This document shows, one piece after another, positions 1 through 5,971 of a stretch of 6,542 nt of DNA. Position numbers and translations under genes: made by a program. The notes below the pieces were generated by a model. It was not told the origin of the DNA. It saw only the letters and a program-made list of their open reading frames with translations, and did not search any database. The DNA is from Candidatus Bathyarchaeota archaeon (GTDB lineage: Archaea; Thermoproteota; Bathyarchaeia; TCS64), in the NCBI GenBank assembly GCA_014729945.1, contig WJJC01000094.1, positions 1 through 6,542 on the forward strand. The letters are read 5' to 3'. How positions within the stretch are numbered: position 1 is the first letter of the stretch; each line of letters starts with the position of its first letter.

Positions 1-509
1 AATGGCAATAGTTTCTCGTATATGCTCTCATAGAGCCATGTGCTCCACTTCTCACGGTTCTCAGGGCCACCGAAGTCAGTCCTACCTGCATCACCTATGA
101 ACAAGGTATCACCGGTGCACACAAGCACAGGCTCATCCCCTGTCTCAAGATCAGTAACTGCGTAGCTCCTGCATCCAGGTGTATGACCTGGTGTTGCTAA
201 CGCCGTTACCTTAAGGTTACCCACATGGTACTCGTCTCCATCCTCCGCTGTCTTACCGTACTTAAAATCAGGCCAGTCCCCGTGATATATCTCCGCACCC
301 GTATGCCTAGCCAACTCTATACTCCCGATAACATAATCCTCGTTTCTATGAGTCTCAAAAACATACTCGATGTTCACACCATGTTTCTTGGCTAAGTCCA
401 GGTATTGTTGTATATCTCTCGTTGGATCCACTACAAAGGCGCTCGTACCTGAGCCTATGAAGTAGCTAAGGTGAGACACAACCTCTGATTTCAGTTTTTC
501 AAATATCAT
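1..509 (-). CDS. Metallo-beta-lactamase-fold hydrolase, persulfide dioxygenase/glyoxalase II-like (N-terminal part, 3' end outside window)
   Basis: An open frame starts at ATG 509-507 and runs without a stop to the left edge, giving 169 codons. The order of motifs is that of the MBL fold: THRNEDY at residues 53-59, TPGHT with His109, then TGDTLFIGDAGRTDF from residue 132 with Asp134 in the bridging-metal position. The TPGHT and GDTLF..GRTDF segments resemble ETHE1-type persulfide dioxygenases and the MBL domains often fused to rhodanese. The usual first metal motif HxHxDH reads H54-R-N56-E-D58-Y59, so two histidines are replaced. I recall this HRNEDY form from other MBL/rhodanese-like proteins, which suggests a subfamily rather than damage, but cannot check it. 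Whether a rhodanese domain follows is outside the window. The start is supported by a TATA-like TTTAAAC 21 nt upstream. The fold is near certain; the substrate is not known. Confidence 0.85.
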   Translation of the reverse strand, partial: MIFEKLKSEVVSHLSYFIGSGTSAFVVDPTRDIQQYLDLAKKHGVNIEYVFETHRNEDYVIGSIELARHTGAEIYHGDWPDFKYGKTAEDGDEYHVGNLKVTALATPGHTPGCRSYAVTDLETGDEPVLVCTGDTLFIGDAGRTDFGGPENREKWSTWLYESIYEKLLP

Positions 510-530
510 ATAAACATCTAAGTAACCATG

Positions 531-540
531 GTTTAAAAAA
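531..540 (-). promoter_or_regulatory. TATA-like promoter element of the MBL-fold gene
   Basis: On the minus strand the bases read TTTTTTAAAC. The element ends 21 nt before the ATG at 509, so transcription would begin at or next to the start codon and give a leaderless mRNA. It lies in the 59-bp gap after the arginase-fold gene, so the MBL gene probably has its own promoter even though both genes point the same way. Confidence 0.5.
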
Positions 541-568
541 CGTCTTCAATAAAAGAAGGTTAGAATAG

Positions 569-1447
569 TTATCGATTCTTTACCCCCGTAATAACCCTAT
601 CCACAAGGCGGCGAACCGAGTCAAGTCCCTTCCTCTCCTTATCCCGTCTCCAAGGATACGAGGCCACCCCGAAACCCTTGACGCTGGGGTACTCAAACAT
701 TAGCTCCAACGCCTCCGCCAGCTCATCAGCCGTGGGGCCATTCTCCACTGGTAATCCCGCTCCCGGGATATCCCCCGGATCCAGTACATCCAGATCCACG
801 TGTACGTAGATTAGATCCGTAATCCGGCTGAGGCGATCCATCTCCATATCAATAGCTGGGCTGAGTCTCTTGATATCATCCACACTGATCTGCGATATCC
901 CATGTTTATCTAGAAGATGCTGCTCCCAGGGATCAGTATCCCTTACACCTACCATAGTCACATACTGCATAGCCAACGGAGGATCAAGTCCACTGGTCCT
1001 ACGAATATGATCCAGACACAACCCCGTGCTAATAGCCACAGGCATACCACCCATCATTCCGCTTAGACTGGTCTCAGGTGTATTAAAGTCCCCGTGAGCA
1101 TCTACCCAGACAAGACCAACCCGTAGCGGTGCCCATGACCCACCAGACCTCTGATGCCCCGCAAGCATTCCCATTAGCCCATTACAGTTGGCCAATAACC
1201 CGATAGGTAATAACCCCTGTTTGATTTGTTCTGCAACGATATCAGCTAGATGATTATTAGCCAACCCCAGCCTATACCGTATCCCATACGCCTTCTCCTC
1301 CAAACCCGTTAACCTAGATTCCCGGTTATCCACCACCTCATAACCCTGTCCCAGAAGCCCCTCCTCCAACACCTCAGGACCACCATCTATCTCCTCTCTA
1401 CCAAAATGACCATTATACGGCTGCTTCGCGAAACCAACTTTAACCAT
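569..1447 (-). CDS. Arginase/agmatinase/formiminoglutamase (ureohydrolase) family protein
   Basis: The 292-residue product has the ureohydrolase fold, normally a two-manganese hydrolase of guanidino or amidino compounds such as arginine, agmatine or formiminoglutamate. Visible motifs are VDAHGDFN (Asp116, His118, Asp120), TPETSLSGMMGG just after it, and HVDLDVLDP (His216, Asp218, Asp220). Together they supply the ligands usually given by DAHxD and DxDxxDP. The first motif, normally GGDH or GGCH and providing one Mn histidine, reads LLANCNGLMG at residues 84-93, so that histidine is absent. The same N-C arrangement occurs, as I recall, in a set of uncharacterised arginase-family proteins, so this is probably a subfamily with another substrate. 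The start is ATG 1447 rather than GTG 1459: a TATA-like box lies 27 nt upstream and AGGTG 11 nt upstream. No arginine- or polyamine-pathway neighbour is present to indicate a substrate. Confidence 0.85.
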   Translation of the reverse strand: MVKVGFAKQPYNGHFGREEIDGGPEVLEEGLLGQGYEVVDNRESRLTGLEEKAYGIRYRLGLANNHLADIVAEQIKQGLLPIGLLANCNGLMGMLAGHQRSGGSWAPLRVGLVWVDAHGDFNTPETSLSGMMGGMPVAISTGLCLDHIRRTSGLDPPLAMQYVTMVGVRDTDPWEQHLLDKHGISQISVDDIKRLSPAIDMEMDRLSRITDLIYVHVDLDVLDPGDIPGAGLPVENGPTADELAEALELMFEYPSVKGFGVASYPWRRDKERKGLDSVRRLVDRVITGVKNR

Positions 1448-1474
1448 TTGAATCAACACCTGTACATGGTTTGA

Positions 1475-1483
1475 TAAATAAAA
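1475..1483 (-). promoter_or_regulatory. TATA-like promoter element of the arginase-family gene
   Basis: The minus strand reads TTTTATTTA. It ends 27 nt before ATG 1447, which predicts a start of transcription near 1450 and an almost leaderless message. That would leave the upstream GTG at 1459 outside the transcript and supports the ATG as the true start. Confidence 0.45.
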
Positions 1484-1490
1484 GATGTAC

Positions 1491-1502
1491 TAGAAAGAAA
1501 AA
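1491..1502 (-). terminator. T-rich terminator after the OB-fold gene
   Basis: Seven nucleotides after the TAA of the OB-fold gene the minus strand reads TTTTTCTTTCTA, preceded by CCCCG. A U-rich tract of this kind is enough for intrinsic termination by archaeal RNA polymerase; no hairpin is needed or visible. It lies just before the promoter of the next gene. Confidence 0.4.
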
Positions 1503-1508
1503 CGGGGA

Positions 1509-1928
1509 TTAGTATCTTCTACGATTTCTACGACCGAAAGATCTCTGCCTGAACTCAACCTGTTGGTCACTCAGATTATTCTCCAACTCAACACCCTCAA
1601 AAGGAGCATCCTCCAATACCTCAAAGCTACCATATTTTCCAAGGTTCAACCTCATGCTACCCCTGAACACATTAACATAAGCATTGTTGAGCCGTAACAC
1701 CATGCCCTCTTCCACTTCATCTATAGCTTCATCCCATAAAGTCAGAAGAATGCTACCGGTATCATCAGCCACTAAGGCCTCACAGACATTGTGAACATTA
1801 TTATCTTTTCTAGAGGTGACTTCTCTCGACTCGCCCATACTGATAACCTTGGCGACAGTGTATATTTTTCTCGAATAGTTCTCTAGCTCCCCTATCTTCA
1901 TCTGGGGTTCTTCTTCATAGTCTGACAT
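1509..1928 (-). CDS. Short OB-fold single-stranded DNA-binding protein (archaeal SSB / hSSB1-like)
   Basis: The product is 139 residues from ATG 1928. Residues 10-104 form one OB fold: MKIGELENYSRK, VAKVISMGESREVTSRKD, EALVADDTGSILLTLWD and NVFRGSMRLNLGKYGS. These are the characteristic strands of the single-OB SSBs of Sulfolobus and of human SSB1/SOSS-B. Trp65, Tyr84 and Phe88 sit where aromatic residues stack on bases. The tail after residue 115 (ENNLSDQQ, then an Arg-rich RRNRRRY end) is basic and probably disordered, unlike the acidic tail of bacterial SSB. Such proteins cover single-stranded DNA in replication and repair. The frame stays open upstream to ATG 1988 and TTG 1997, but those N-termini resemble no family member. 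Start 1928 lies 32 nt below a TATA-like box; 1901 (MKIGEL) is the alternative. The gene is monocistronic. Confidence 0.87.
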   Translation of the reverse strand: MSDYEEEPQMKIGELENYSRKIYTVAKVISMGESREVTSRKDNNVHNVCEALVADDTGSILLTLWDEAIDEVEEGMVLRLNNAYVNVFRGSMRLNLGKYGSFEVLEDAPFEGVELENNLSDQQVEFRQRSFGRRNRRRY

Positions 1929-1960
1929 TATCCATATCTCACAGTGGTCTAATCTGATTG

Positions 1961-1970
1961 CCTTATTTAC
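1961..1970 (-). promoter_or_regulatory. TATA-like promoter element of the OB-fold gene
   Basis: The minus strand reads GTAAATAAGG. It ends 32 nt before the chosen start at 1928, predicting a leader of only a few nucleotides. If this is the promoter, the longer open frame that begins upstream at 1988 or 1997 cannot be fully translated, because those codons lie before the transcription start. Confidence 0.35.
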
Positions 1971-2053
1971 GCGTAAAAGTATTGCCATCAAATACAATTA
2001 GGAAATTAACTAAAACTACTCGCAAAAAATCGTGAAACAGGTTCATGAATAGG

Positions 2054-2060
2054 TTTAAAC
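2054..2060 (+). promoter_or_regulatory. TATA-like promoter element of the Cgi121 gene
   Basis: TTTAAAC lies in the palindrome GGTTTAAACC (2052-2061), 28 nt before ATG 2089. The spacing predicts transcription from around 2085 and a nearly leaderless mRNA. This favours ATG 2089 over the TTG at 2083. Confidence 0.45.
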
Positions 2061-2088
2061 CTAATCCCCTTTCTATTGAGCCTTGAAA

Positions 2089-2643
2089 ATGCCGTACTCC
2101 CACCCTATCACTAGTTCAGGTCTCTACGTTACCATAACCGCAGCCGATAAAACAAGTGTACCAGACATCAATAAGACTCTAGACGAACTGGACAAGATAG
2201 CGGACGGCAAAGTGTATCAACTATTCGACGCCGATAAGATCACCGATCACCGACACATCCACTACGCAGCTGCTAACGCATATCACGCTCTGGAGACGGG
2301 TAATAACATAAGTAACACCCTAAACGTGGAGACCCTCTTATACGCCTCCACTCAGGACCAGATATACAAGGCCATAAAAGCAATAGGCGTCTCCCAGAAA
2401 ACAAGACGAATAGCTATACTTGTGATCTCTGATACAGTTAACGATGAGCTCGCTAAACAGATTGCACACCACTTAGGTACCCTAGATGATAACCTCCTGC
2501 GGCTAACCCCCGAGAAATTTGATGCCCTGAAACAGTTTTATGGGATAACCGAGACAGCCCTGAACACAATAAATGGGGACGAATATCAGGCATTAACAAG
2601 TTTAATCACCGAGAAAGGGGCCTTAATCAGCCTCAAGAGATAA
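2089..2643 (+). CDS. cgi121: KEOPS complex subunit Cgi121 (tRNA t6A37 biosynthesis)
   Basis: The 184-residue product matches the Cgi121/TPRKB family. Key segments are HIHYAAANAYHALETGNNIS (residues 56-75) followed by the family hallmark LNVETLLYASTQDQIYKAIK (78-97) and a helix-strand C-terminal half. In Archaea and eukaryotes Cgi121 binds the Bud32 kinase and the tRNA 3' CCA end inside KEOPS, where Kae1 transfers the threonylcarbamoyl group to adenosine 37 of ANN-decoding tRNAs. The product is longer than many archaeal homologues of about 150 residues, with an N-terminal stretch and a longer C-terminus that ends in LITEKGALISLKR. A TTG at 2083 would add MK, but ATG 2089 fits the promoter spacing. 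The last 21 bp overlap the convergent THUMP gene. The other KEOPS genes (kae1, bud32, pcc1) are not in the window. Confidence 0.85.
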   Translation: MPYSHPITSSGLYVTITAADKTSVPDINKTLDELDKIADGKVYQLFDADKITDHRHIHYAAANAYHALETGNNISNTLNVETLLYASTQDQIYKAIKAIGVSQKTRRIAILVISDTVNDELAKQIAHHLGTLDDNLLRLTPEKFDALKQFYGITETALNTINGDEYQALTSLITEKGALISLKR

Positions 2644-3159
2644 CGCTGCTCGCTCCTTCTGAACATTCAACATATCCTCCTCACGGATAATGGAGACCCC
2701 CGTTTTTCCCCCGATGATCTCAATAAGCACCACCCAGTCCGGTTCCTCCAAGTCAACCTCGTTATCAAAAACCGCTGCCACAGGGTCAATCACATCTAAT
2801 CTCCCCAGATCAGTTCTACGTTTCTCAACCGTCACCCGGAAAGTATCCTCCGGCTTCACCTGTTCTTTCTGAGACTCAACTTCCCCCACGATCTCATCCA
2901 TACTCGTCTCCACCCACTCAATGACGGGTAATATCCTGAATAATTTATCATATCTATCAGGCTCTGACCGCAAGTGTTCACGTAACAAATGAATAGCCTC
3001 CACCGGATCCAGATTTGTCTTCCCCTGAATAAGCCCCCCGATCCTGGTTTTATTAGTCCGTGCCTCTTCGTCTCCAACTGCTCTTAGGTTCATCCATAGC
3101 TGGCTACTGGCTGCGCTCATCAAAATCTTCTCTGTAGTGGCTAGTAAGTTGTATTCCAT
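2623..3159 (-). CDS. THUMP domain protein, Tan1-like (probable tRNA cytidine acetylation partner)
   Basis: The 178-residue product begins MEYNLLATTEK and continues through RIGGLIQGKTNLDPVEAIHL (residues 39-58) to EDTFRVTVEKRRTDL (104-118). Next come the strand-rich DWVVLIEIIGGKTGVSII (141-158) and a charged tail. This is the N-terminal ferredoxin-like part plus THUMP layout of Tan1 and its archaeal homologues. THUMP domains grip the acceptor end of tRNA; yeast Tan1 helps the acetyltransferase Kre33 make N4-acetylcytidine in tRNA. No catalytic motif is visible, so it probably acts as an adaptor. The open frame extends 57 codons upstream, but that part crosses the promoter and the start of the divergent DUF89 gene and looks non-coding. 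ATG 3159 is preceded by GGGGAG four bases upstream and lies 29 nt after a TATA-like box. It converges on Cgi121 with a 21-bp overlap. Confidence 0.8.
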   Translation of the reverse strand: MEYNLLATTEKILMSAASSQLWMNLRAVGDEEARTNKTRIGGLIQGKTNLDPVEAIHLLREHLRSEPDRYDKLFRILPVIEWVETSMDEIVGEVESQKEQVKPEDTFRVTVEKRRTDLGRLDVIDPVAAVFDNEVDLEEPDWVVLIEIIGGKTGVSIIREEDMLNVQKERAALSLEAD

Positions 3160-3188
3160 GATACTCCCCACATAACATGTTTGAAGGC

Positions 3189-3198
3189 TTTTTATATT
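3189..3198. promoter_or_regulatory. Shared TATA-like element for divergent THUMP and DUF89 genes
   Basis: The bases read TTTTTATATT on the plus strand and AATATAAAAA on the minus strand. It ends 26 nt before the DUF89 start (3225) and 29 nt before the THUMP start (3159 on the other strand). Both distances fit an archaeal TATA box, and no other A/T-rich candidate exists in the 65-bp gap. I infer that one box, or two overlapping boxes, serves both genes. Confidence 0.5.
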
Positions 3199-3224
3199 GC
3201 TTACACCACCAGACCATGAATAAT

Positions 3225-4112
3225 ATGAAAGTTGGCTCAAGATGCGGATACTGTCTCCTCCACAGAGGATACCAGATGATAAAACTAAGCACCGAAGACG
3301 AGGAGACCCGAAAAGAAGCCATGATAGCATTACTCAAACTTATGGGCAATGAATTCAACGAAGAGACAGTACCCTCCGTACTAGGCGCCGAGAGAGGCAG
3401 ATTAATAGCCAAGATAACTAAATGCCAGGACCCATACCTTGAGCAGAAAAAAGAAGAGAACAAAAGAGCCCTAGAAATACTCCCAGAATTAAAAAAACTC
3501 ATAGAAGAAACCACCCCAAGTGAAAAACTAAGAACCGCATGCAAGATCGCGTGCCTTGGAAACGTAATAGACTATGACGTACCAGGTAACAACGCCAACC
3601 TAGACGACGCCCTGAAACTACTCAAGGAACCACTTTACATAGATGACACAGACAAACTGAAGAAACTCACAAAACCCGGCGTAAACCTCCTCTTCCTAGC
3701 TGACAACGCAGGTGAGATCGCCCTCGATACCCTAGTCGTGGATGAACTGAAGAGACTGGGCTGCAAAGTAACTGTAGCTGTCAAGGATGGCCCCCCAACC
3801 CTAAATGATGCCTTAATGGAAGACGCCCTAATGGTAGGCATGGACCAGGTAGCCGACGAACTCATCACCACGGGCGCCAAAGCCATAGGCGTCAGACTCG
3901 ATGAATCCCCCCAATGGTTCATAGACAAATACCTTAACGTTGACCTAATAGTGGCCAAAGGAATGGCCAACTGGGAGACCATGACTGAGACACCCGCCCC
4001 CTGCCCCACAATGTACCTATTCAGAACAAAATGTGAACCAGTGGCTAAAGCAGTGGGTGCACCCGAGGGAGAGAGCATAGCTTTCCTTGTAGAGAAAGGG
4101 TGGAAACTCTAA
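3225..4112 (+). CDS. DUF89 family protein (metal-dependent damage-control phosphatase, ARMT1-like)
   Basis: The 295-residue product carries the DUF89 signature blocks. They are a paired cysteine CGYC at residues 7-10, a helical N-terminal half (EDEETRKEAMIALLKLM onward), LADNAGEIALDTLVVDELKR with the metal-binding Asp-Asn near residue 160, VAVKDGPPTLNDALMEDA, and DLIVAKGMANWETM. Characterised members are Mn/Ni/Co-dependent phosphatases that remove reactive or damaged phosphometabolites. The N-terminal CxxC marks the subfamily common in Archaea and suggests an extra metal site. The real substrate in this organism is unknown. The open frame extends 16 codons upstream to ATG 3177, but these overlap the promoter; ATG 3225 (MKVGSRCGYC) gives the family N-terminus and the right TATA spacing, with ATG 3216 as a weaker alternative. 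It ends in a 4-bp overlap with convergent Sua5. Confidence 0.87.
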   Translation: MKVGSRCGYCLLHRGYQMIKLSTEDEETRKEAMIALLKLMGNEFNEETVPSVLGAERGRLIAKITKCQDPYLEQKKEENKRALEILPELKKLIEETTPSEKLRTACKIACLGNVIDYDVPGNNANLDDALKLLKEPLYIDDTDKLKKLTKPGVNLLFLADNAGEIALDTLVVDELKRLGCKVTVAVKDGPPTLNDALMEDALMVGMDQVADELITTGAKAIGVRLDESPQWFIDKYLNVDLIVAKGMANWETMTETPAPCPTMYLFRTKCEPVAKAVGAPEGESIAFLVEKGWKL

Positions 4113-4720
4113 CCCTGCAAAGCCTCTTTTATCATCTTCCCGCTTATTGGACCGCTTCTAGTGATCCACATCTCTGATCCACTCAAATCAAGAATAGTGG
4201 AGGGCAACTGACCCCGAGTTGGCCCCCCATCAACAAACACATCCACTTCTTCTCCTAATTGATCCATCGCCTCTTTAGCGGTTCTCGGTGTTTCTTCACC
4301 TGATTTGTTAGCGCTAGTGCTCACAATTACCCCTGCTGATAGTCCCGCTAGTTTTCTAGCCGTCTCACTTCCAGGTACCCTAATACCCAAGGTCTTCTTT
4401 CCACGGGTAACCCAGATGGGGTAATCCATCTTCTTAGGTAGGATTAACATCAAGGGACCAGGCCAAAGCTTCTCAGCTAGTTTCTCAGCGGTAACGTTAA
4501 ACTCAACTATCTTACGCGCAACCTCTATGGAAGAGCATATCAGTGGCAACGGGTTGTCGGCTCTCTCCTTTATCTGGAGTATTCTCTTAGTTGCATCCGG
4601 GTCGCTGGGGGCGCAGCCAAGACCGTAAACGGTCTCTGTGGGGTAAATCGCTACTCCTCCATCTCTGATGATCTTAGAGGCGTACTCCAATCCCTTCTTA
4701 TCTGTTTTTACTATCTTCAT
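4109..4720 (-). CDS. Threonylcarbamoyl-AMP synthase, Sua5/YrdC family (short form)
   Basis: The 203-residue product is a single YrdC domain. It has GGVAIYPTETVYGLGC (residues 21-36), QIKERADNPLPLI with the conserved KxR (49-61), LWPGPLMLILPKK (85-97), GIRVPG (112-117), VSTSANKSGEETP (133-145) with the SxN motif, and the end STILDLSG. The enzyme joins L-threonine, bicarbonate and ATP to give threonylcarbamoyl-AMP, the substrate that KEOPS uses for t6A37 of tRNA. Cgi121 of that complex is encoded 2 kb to the left. The C-terminal Sua5 domain found in many archaeal enzymes of about 340 residues is absent, so this is the TsaC-like short type. The protein is complete, from MKIVKTDKKG to EALQG. It lies 33 bp downstream of the ZIP gene on the same strand but has its own TATA-like box. 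Confidence 0.92.
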   Translation of the reverse strand: MKIVKTDKKGLEYASKIIRDGGVAIYPTETVYGLGCAPSDPDATKRILQIKERADNPLPLICSSIEVARKIVEFNVTAEKLAEKLWPGPLMLILPKKMDYPIWVTRGKKTLGIRVPGSETARKLAGLSAGVIVSTSANKSGEETPRTAKEAMDQLGEEVDVFVDGGPTRGQLPSTILDLSGSEMWITRSGPISGKMIKEALQG

Positions 4721-4743
4721 TCAGATACAAAGTACAGACGACC

Positions 4744-4751
4744 CTAATATG
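4744..4751 (-). promoter_or_regulatory. TATA-like promoter element of the Sua5/YrdC gene
   Basis: The minus strand reads CATATTAG, ending 23 nt before ATG 4720, so the message would start at or very near the start codon. The first base of the element lies 2 bp past the TAG stop of the upstream ZIP gene. Sua5 may therefore be transcribed alone, by read-through from ZIP, or both. Confidence 0.4.
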
Positions 4752-4753
4752 CC

Positions 4754-5527
4754 CTACTCATGGGGAAATATGAACCCCAGAGAATAGATTGTAAACATGC
4801 CCAGTAAAAGAAAAAATATGTGAACCAAGGATTTTTTCCAGTCCCCATCATCGTGAATCTCCGGGATCAACTCAGACGCTGATAAAAATAAGAAAGCACC
4901 AGCACTGAAAGCTATCATCCAGCCACTTAGCTCATCCACTAGTGTAATAAACAATGATCCAAATACACCACCTACGACAATGGAGAGCGCGGCAGCGAAA
5001 TTATATACTAAAGATTTTCTACGCTCGATACCAGCATAAACCAGTATCCCATAGTCCCCCATCTCCTGGGGTAACTCGTGAAAAGCGACAGCTATACTGG
5101 TAGCTACCCCGATTGTAAAACTGTTTATGAAACTGGCCGCAATTATCATCCCATCAATAAAGTTGTGAATAAAATCGCCGATAAGGTTCAGGTAAGCAAA
5201 GCTCTTAGTATTATTTTCCTCTGTAAGGGGGAGCTCATGGGTATGACCATGACCATGATACCAGTATAATCCTCTCTCTAAGAAGAGAAATAGGACAAAA
5301 CCAAGGGCAATGATAGGAAACACGAGATGTTCATCGACTATCTCAACTGCCTCTGGCATCAGGTCAAATAGTGAGGCGCCTAATATTGTTCCAGCTGAGT
5401 AAGCGATTAAAAAGTCCAATACTCTATGCAGCCTCTTCTCCGATGTGCTTAGTGTGAATATCCCGATCAACGAGAGTAGGCTGATTAAGAGGGTTGAAAT
5501 TATCGTATTTAACGTGCTGGGAAGCAT
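4754..5527 (-). CDS. ZIP family divalent metal transporter
   Basis: The 257-residue product is an integral membrane protein with about eight hydrophobic segments, beginning LISLLSLIGIFTL and ending IFFLLLGMFTIYSLGFIF. Two ZIP metal-site helices are clear: LIGDFIHNFIDGMIIAASF (TM4, His-Asn-x-x-Asp) near residues 115-133 and AVAFHELPQEMGDYGILVYAG (TM5, HELPQE). A short His-rich loop, HGHGHTHE, lies before TM4 where ZIP proteins carry their cytoplasmic metal-sensing loop. ZIP proteins move zinc, iron or manganese into the cytoplasm; this set of motifs resembles the ZIPB/LIV-1-like group, usually zinc, but the metal cannot be settled from sequence. Near-complete TM1 and TM8 and a good length indicate a full gene. 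I see no convincing TATA box at the expected distance; TAGATAATG at 5564-5556 is a weak candidate. Sua5 follows 33 bp downstream. Confidence 0.92.
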   Translation of the reverse strand: MLPSTLNTIISTLLISLLSLIGIFTLSTSEKRLHRVLDFLIAYSAGTILGASLFDLMPEAVEIVDEHLVFPIIALGFVLFLFLERGLYWYHGHGHTHELPLTEENNTKSFAYLNLIGDFIHNFIDGMIIAASFINSFTIGVATSIAVAFHELPQEMGDYGILVYAGIERRKSLVYNFAAALSIVVGGVFGSLFITLVDELSGWMIAFSAGAFLFLSASELIPEIHDDGDWKKSLVHIFFLLLGMFTIYSLGFIFPHE

Positions 5528-5809
5528 GAATCAGATTTTGTTTCATGATTGAAAAACATTATCTAGTTTCTTAGTTTCTGGTGTATGTTTGGGATACGGT
5601 TTATGTTTGATTCTCATCTATTTTAATGAGTTTTATTGTTTTTTAGTTAACTTGTTATAACATTATTTATTTATTAATAAATACCTGAAGGTACGTAAAA
5701 CTGTAGTGGAATAGGTTTGATGAATATGATAAAATATTTCATTATTTCGTAGTTTTAATTTATCTATATTTTTAATGTTTTAATATAGTTTAAGTGAAAC
5801 TAAACTCCA

Positions 5810-5828
5810 TTATTCTATTTTAGAATAA
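5810..5828. repeat. Perfect 8-bp inverted repeat with 3-base loop
   Basis: TTATTCTA and TAGAATAA flank TTT. The arms are perfect, but in sequence this A/T-rich short palindromes arise easily, so function is uncertain. It is not positioned near a gene end. Confidence 0.35.
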
Positions 5829-5971
5829 ATGAACATAATAATATAAAATACGCCTATTATTATTGCATTTTTAGCGTTTTTATATTTATTTAAGATAAAT
5901 AGTGATCTTAAGTATATTTCCAGATAACATGAAGTTTATACCCTAATCACAATAGTAACCGAATATGGTAA

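Noticed and set aside
2690..3077. Two short open frames in other frames of the THUMP gene (2690-2872 plus, 2856-3077 minus)
   Set aside because: Both are contained in the THUMP coding region, whose translation matches a known family; neither has family-like features.
3160..3330. 57-codon upstream extension of the THUMP protein
   Set aside because: It crosses the promoter and the beginning of the divergent gene, and the THUMP-family N-terminus MEYNLLATTEK starts at 3159.
3104..3544. 146-codon open frame on the minus strand across the THUMP/DUF89 promoter
   Set aside because: It covers the divergent promoter and the starts of both real genes and shows no domain.
3635..4078. 147-codon open frame antisense to the DUF89 gene
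   Set aside because: Serine/threonine-rich low-sense translation, fully inside a well-supported gene, no promoter; a shadow of the codon use on the other strand.
5078..5269. 63-codon open frame on the plus strand inside the ZIP gene
   Set aside because: Antisense to clear transmembrane metal-site motifs; chance open frame.
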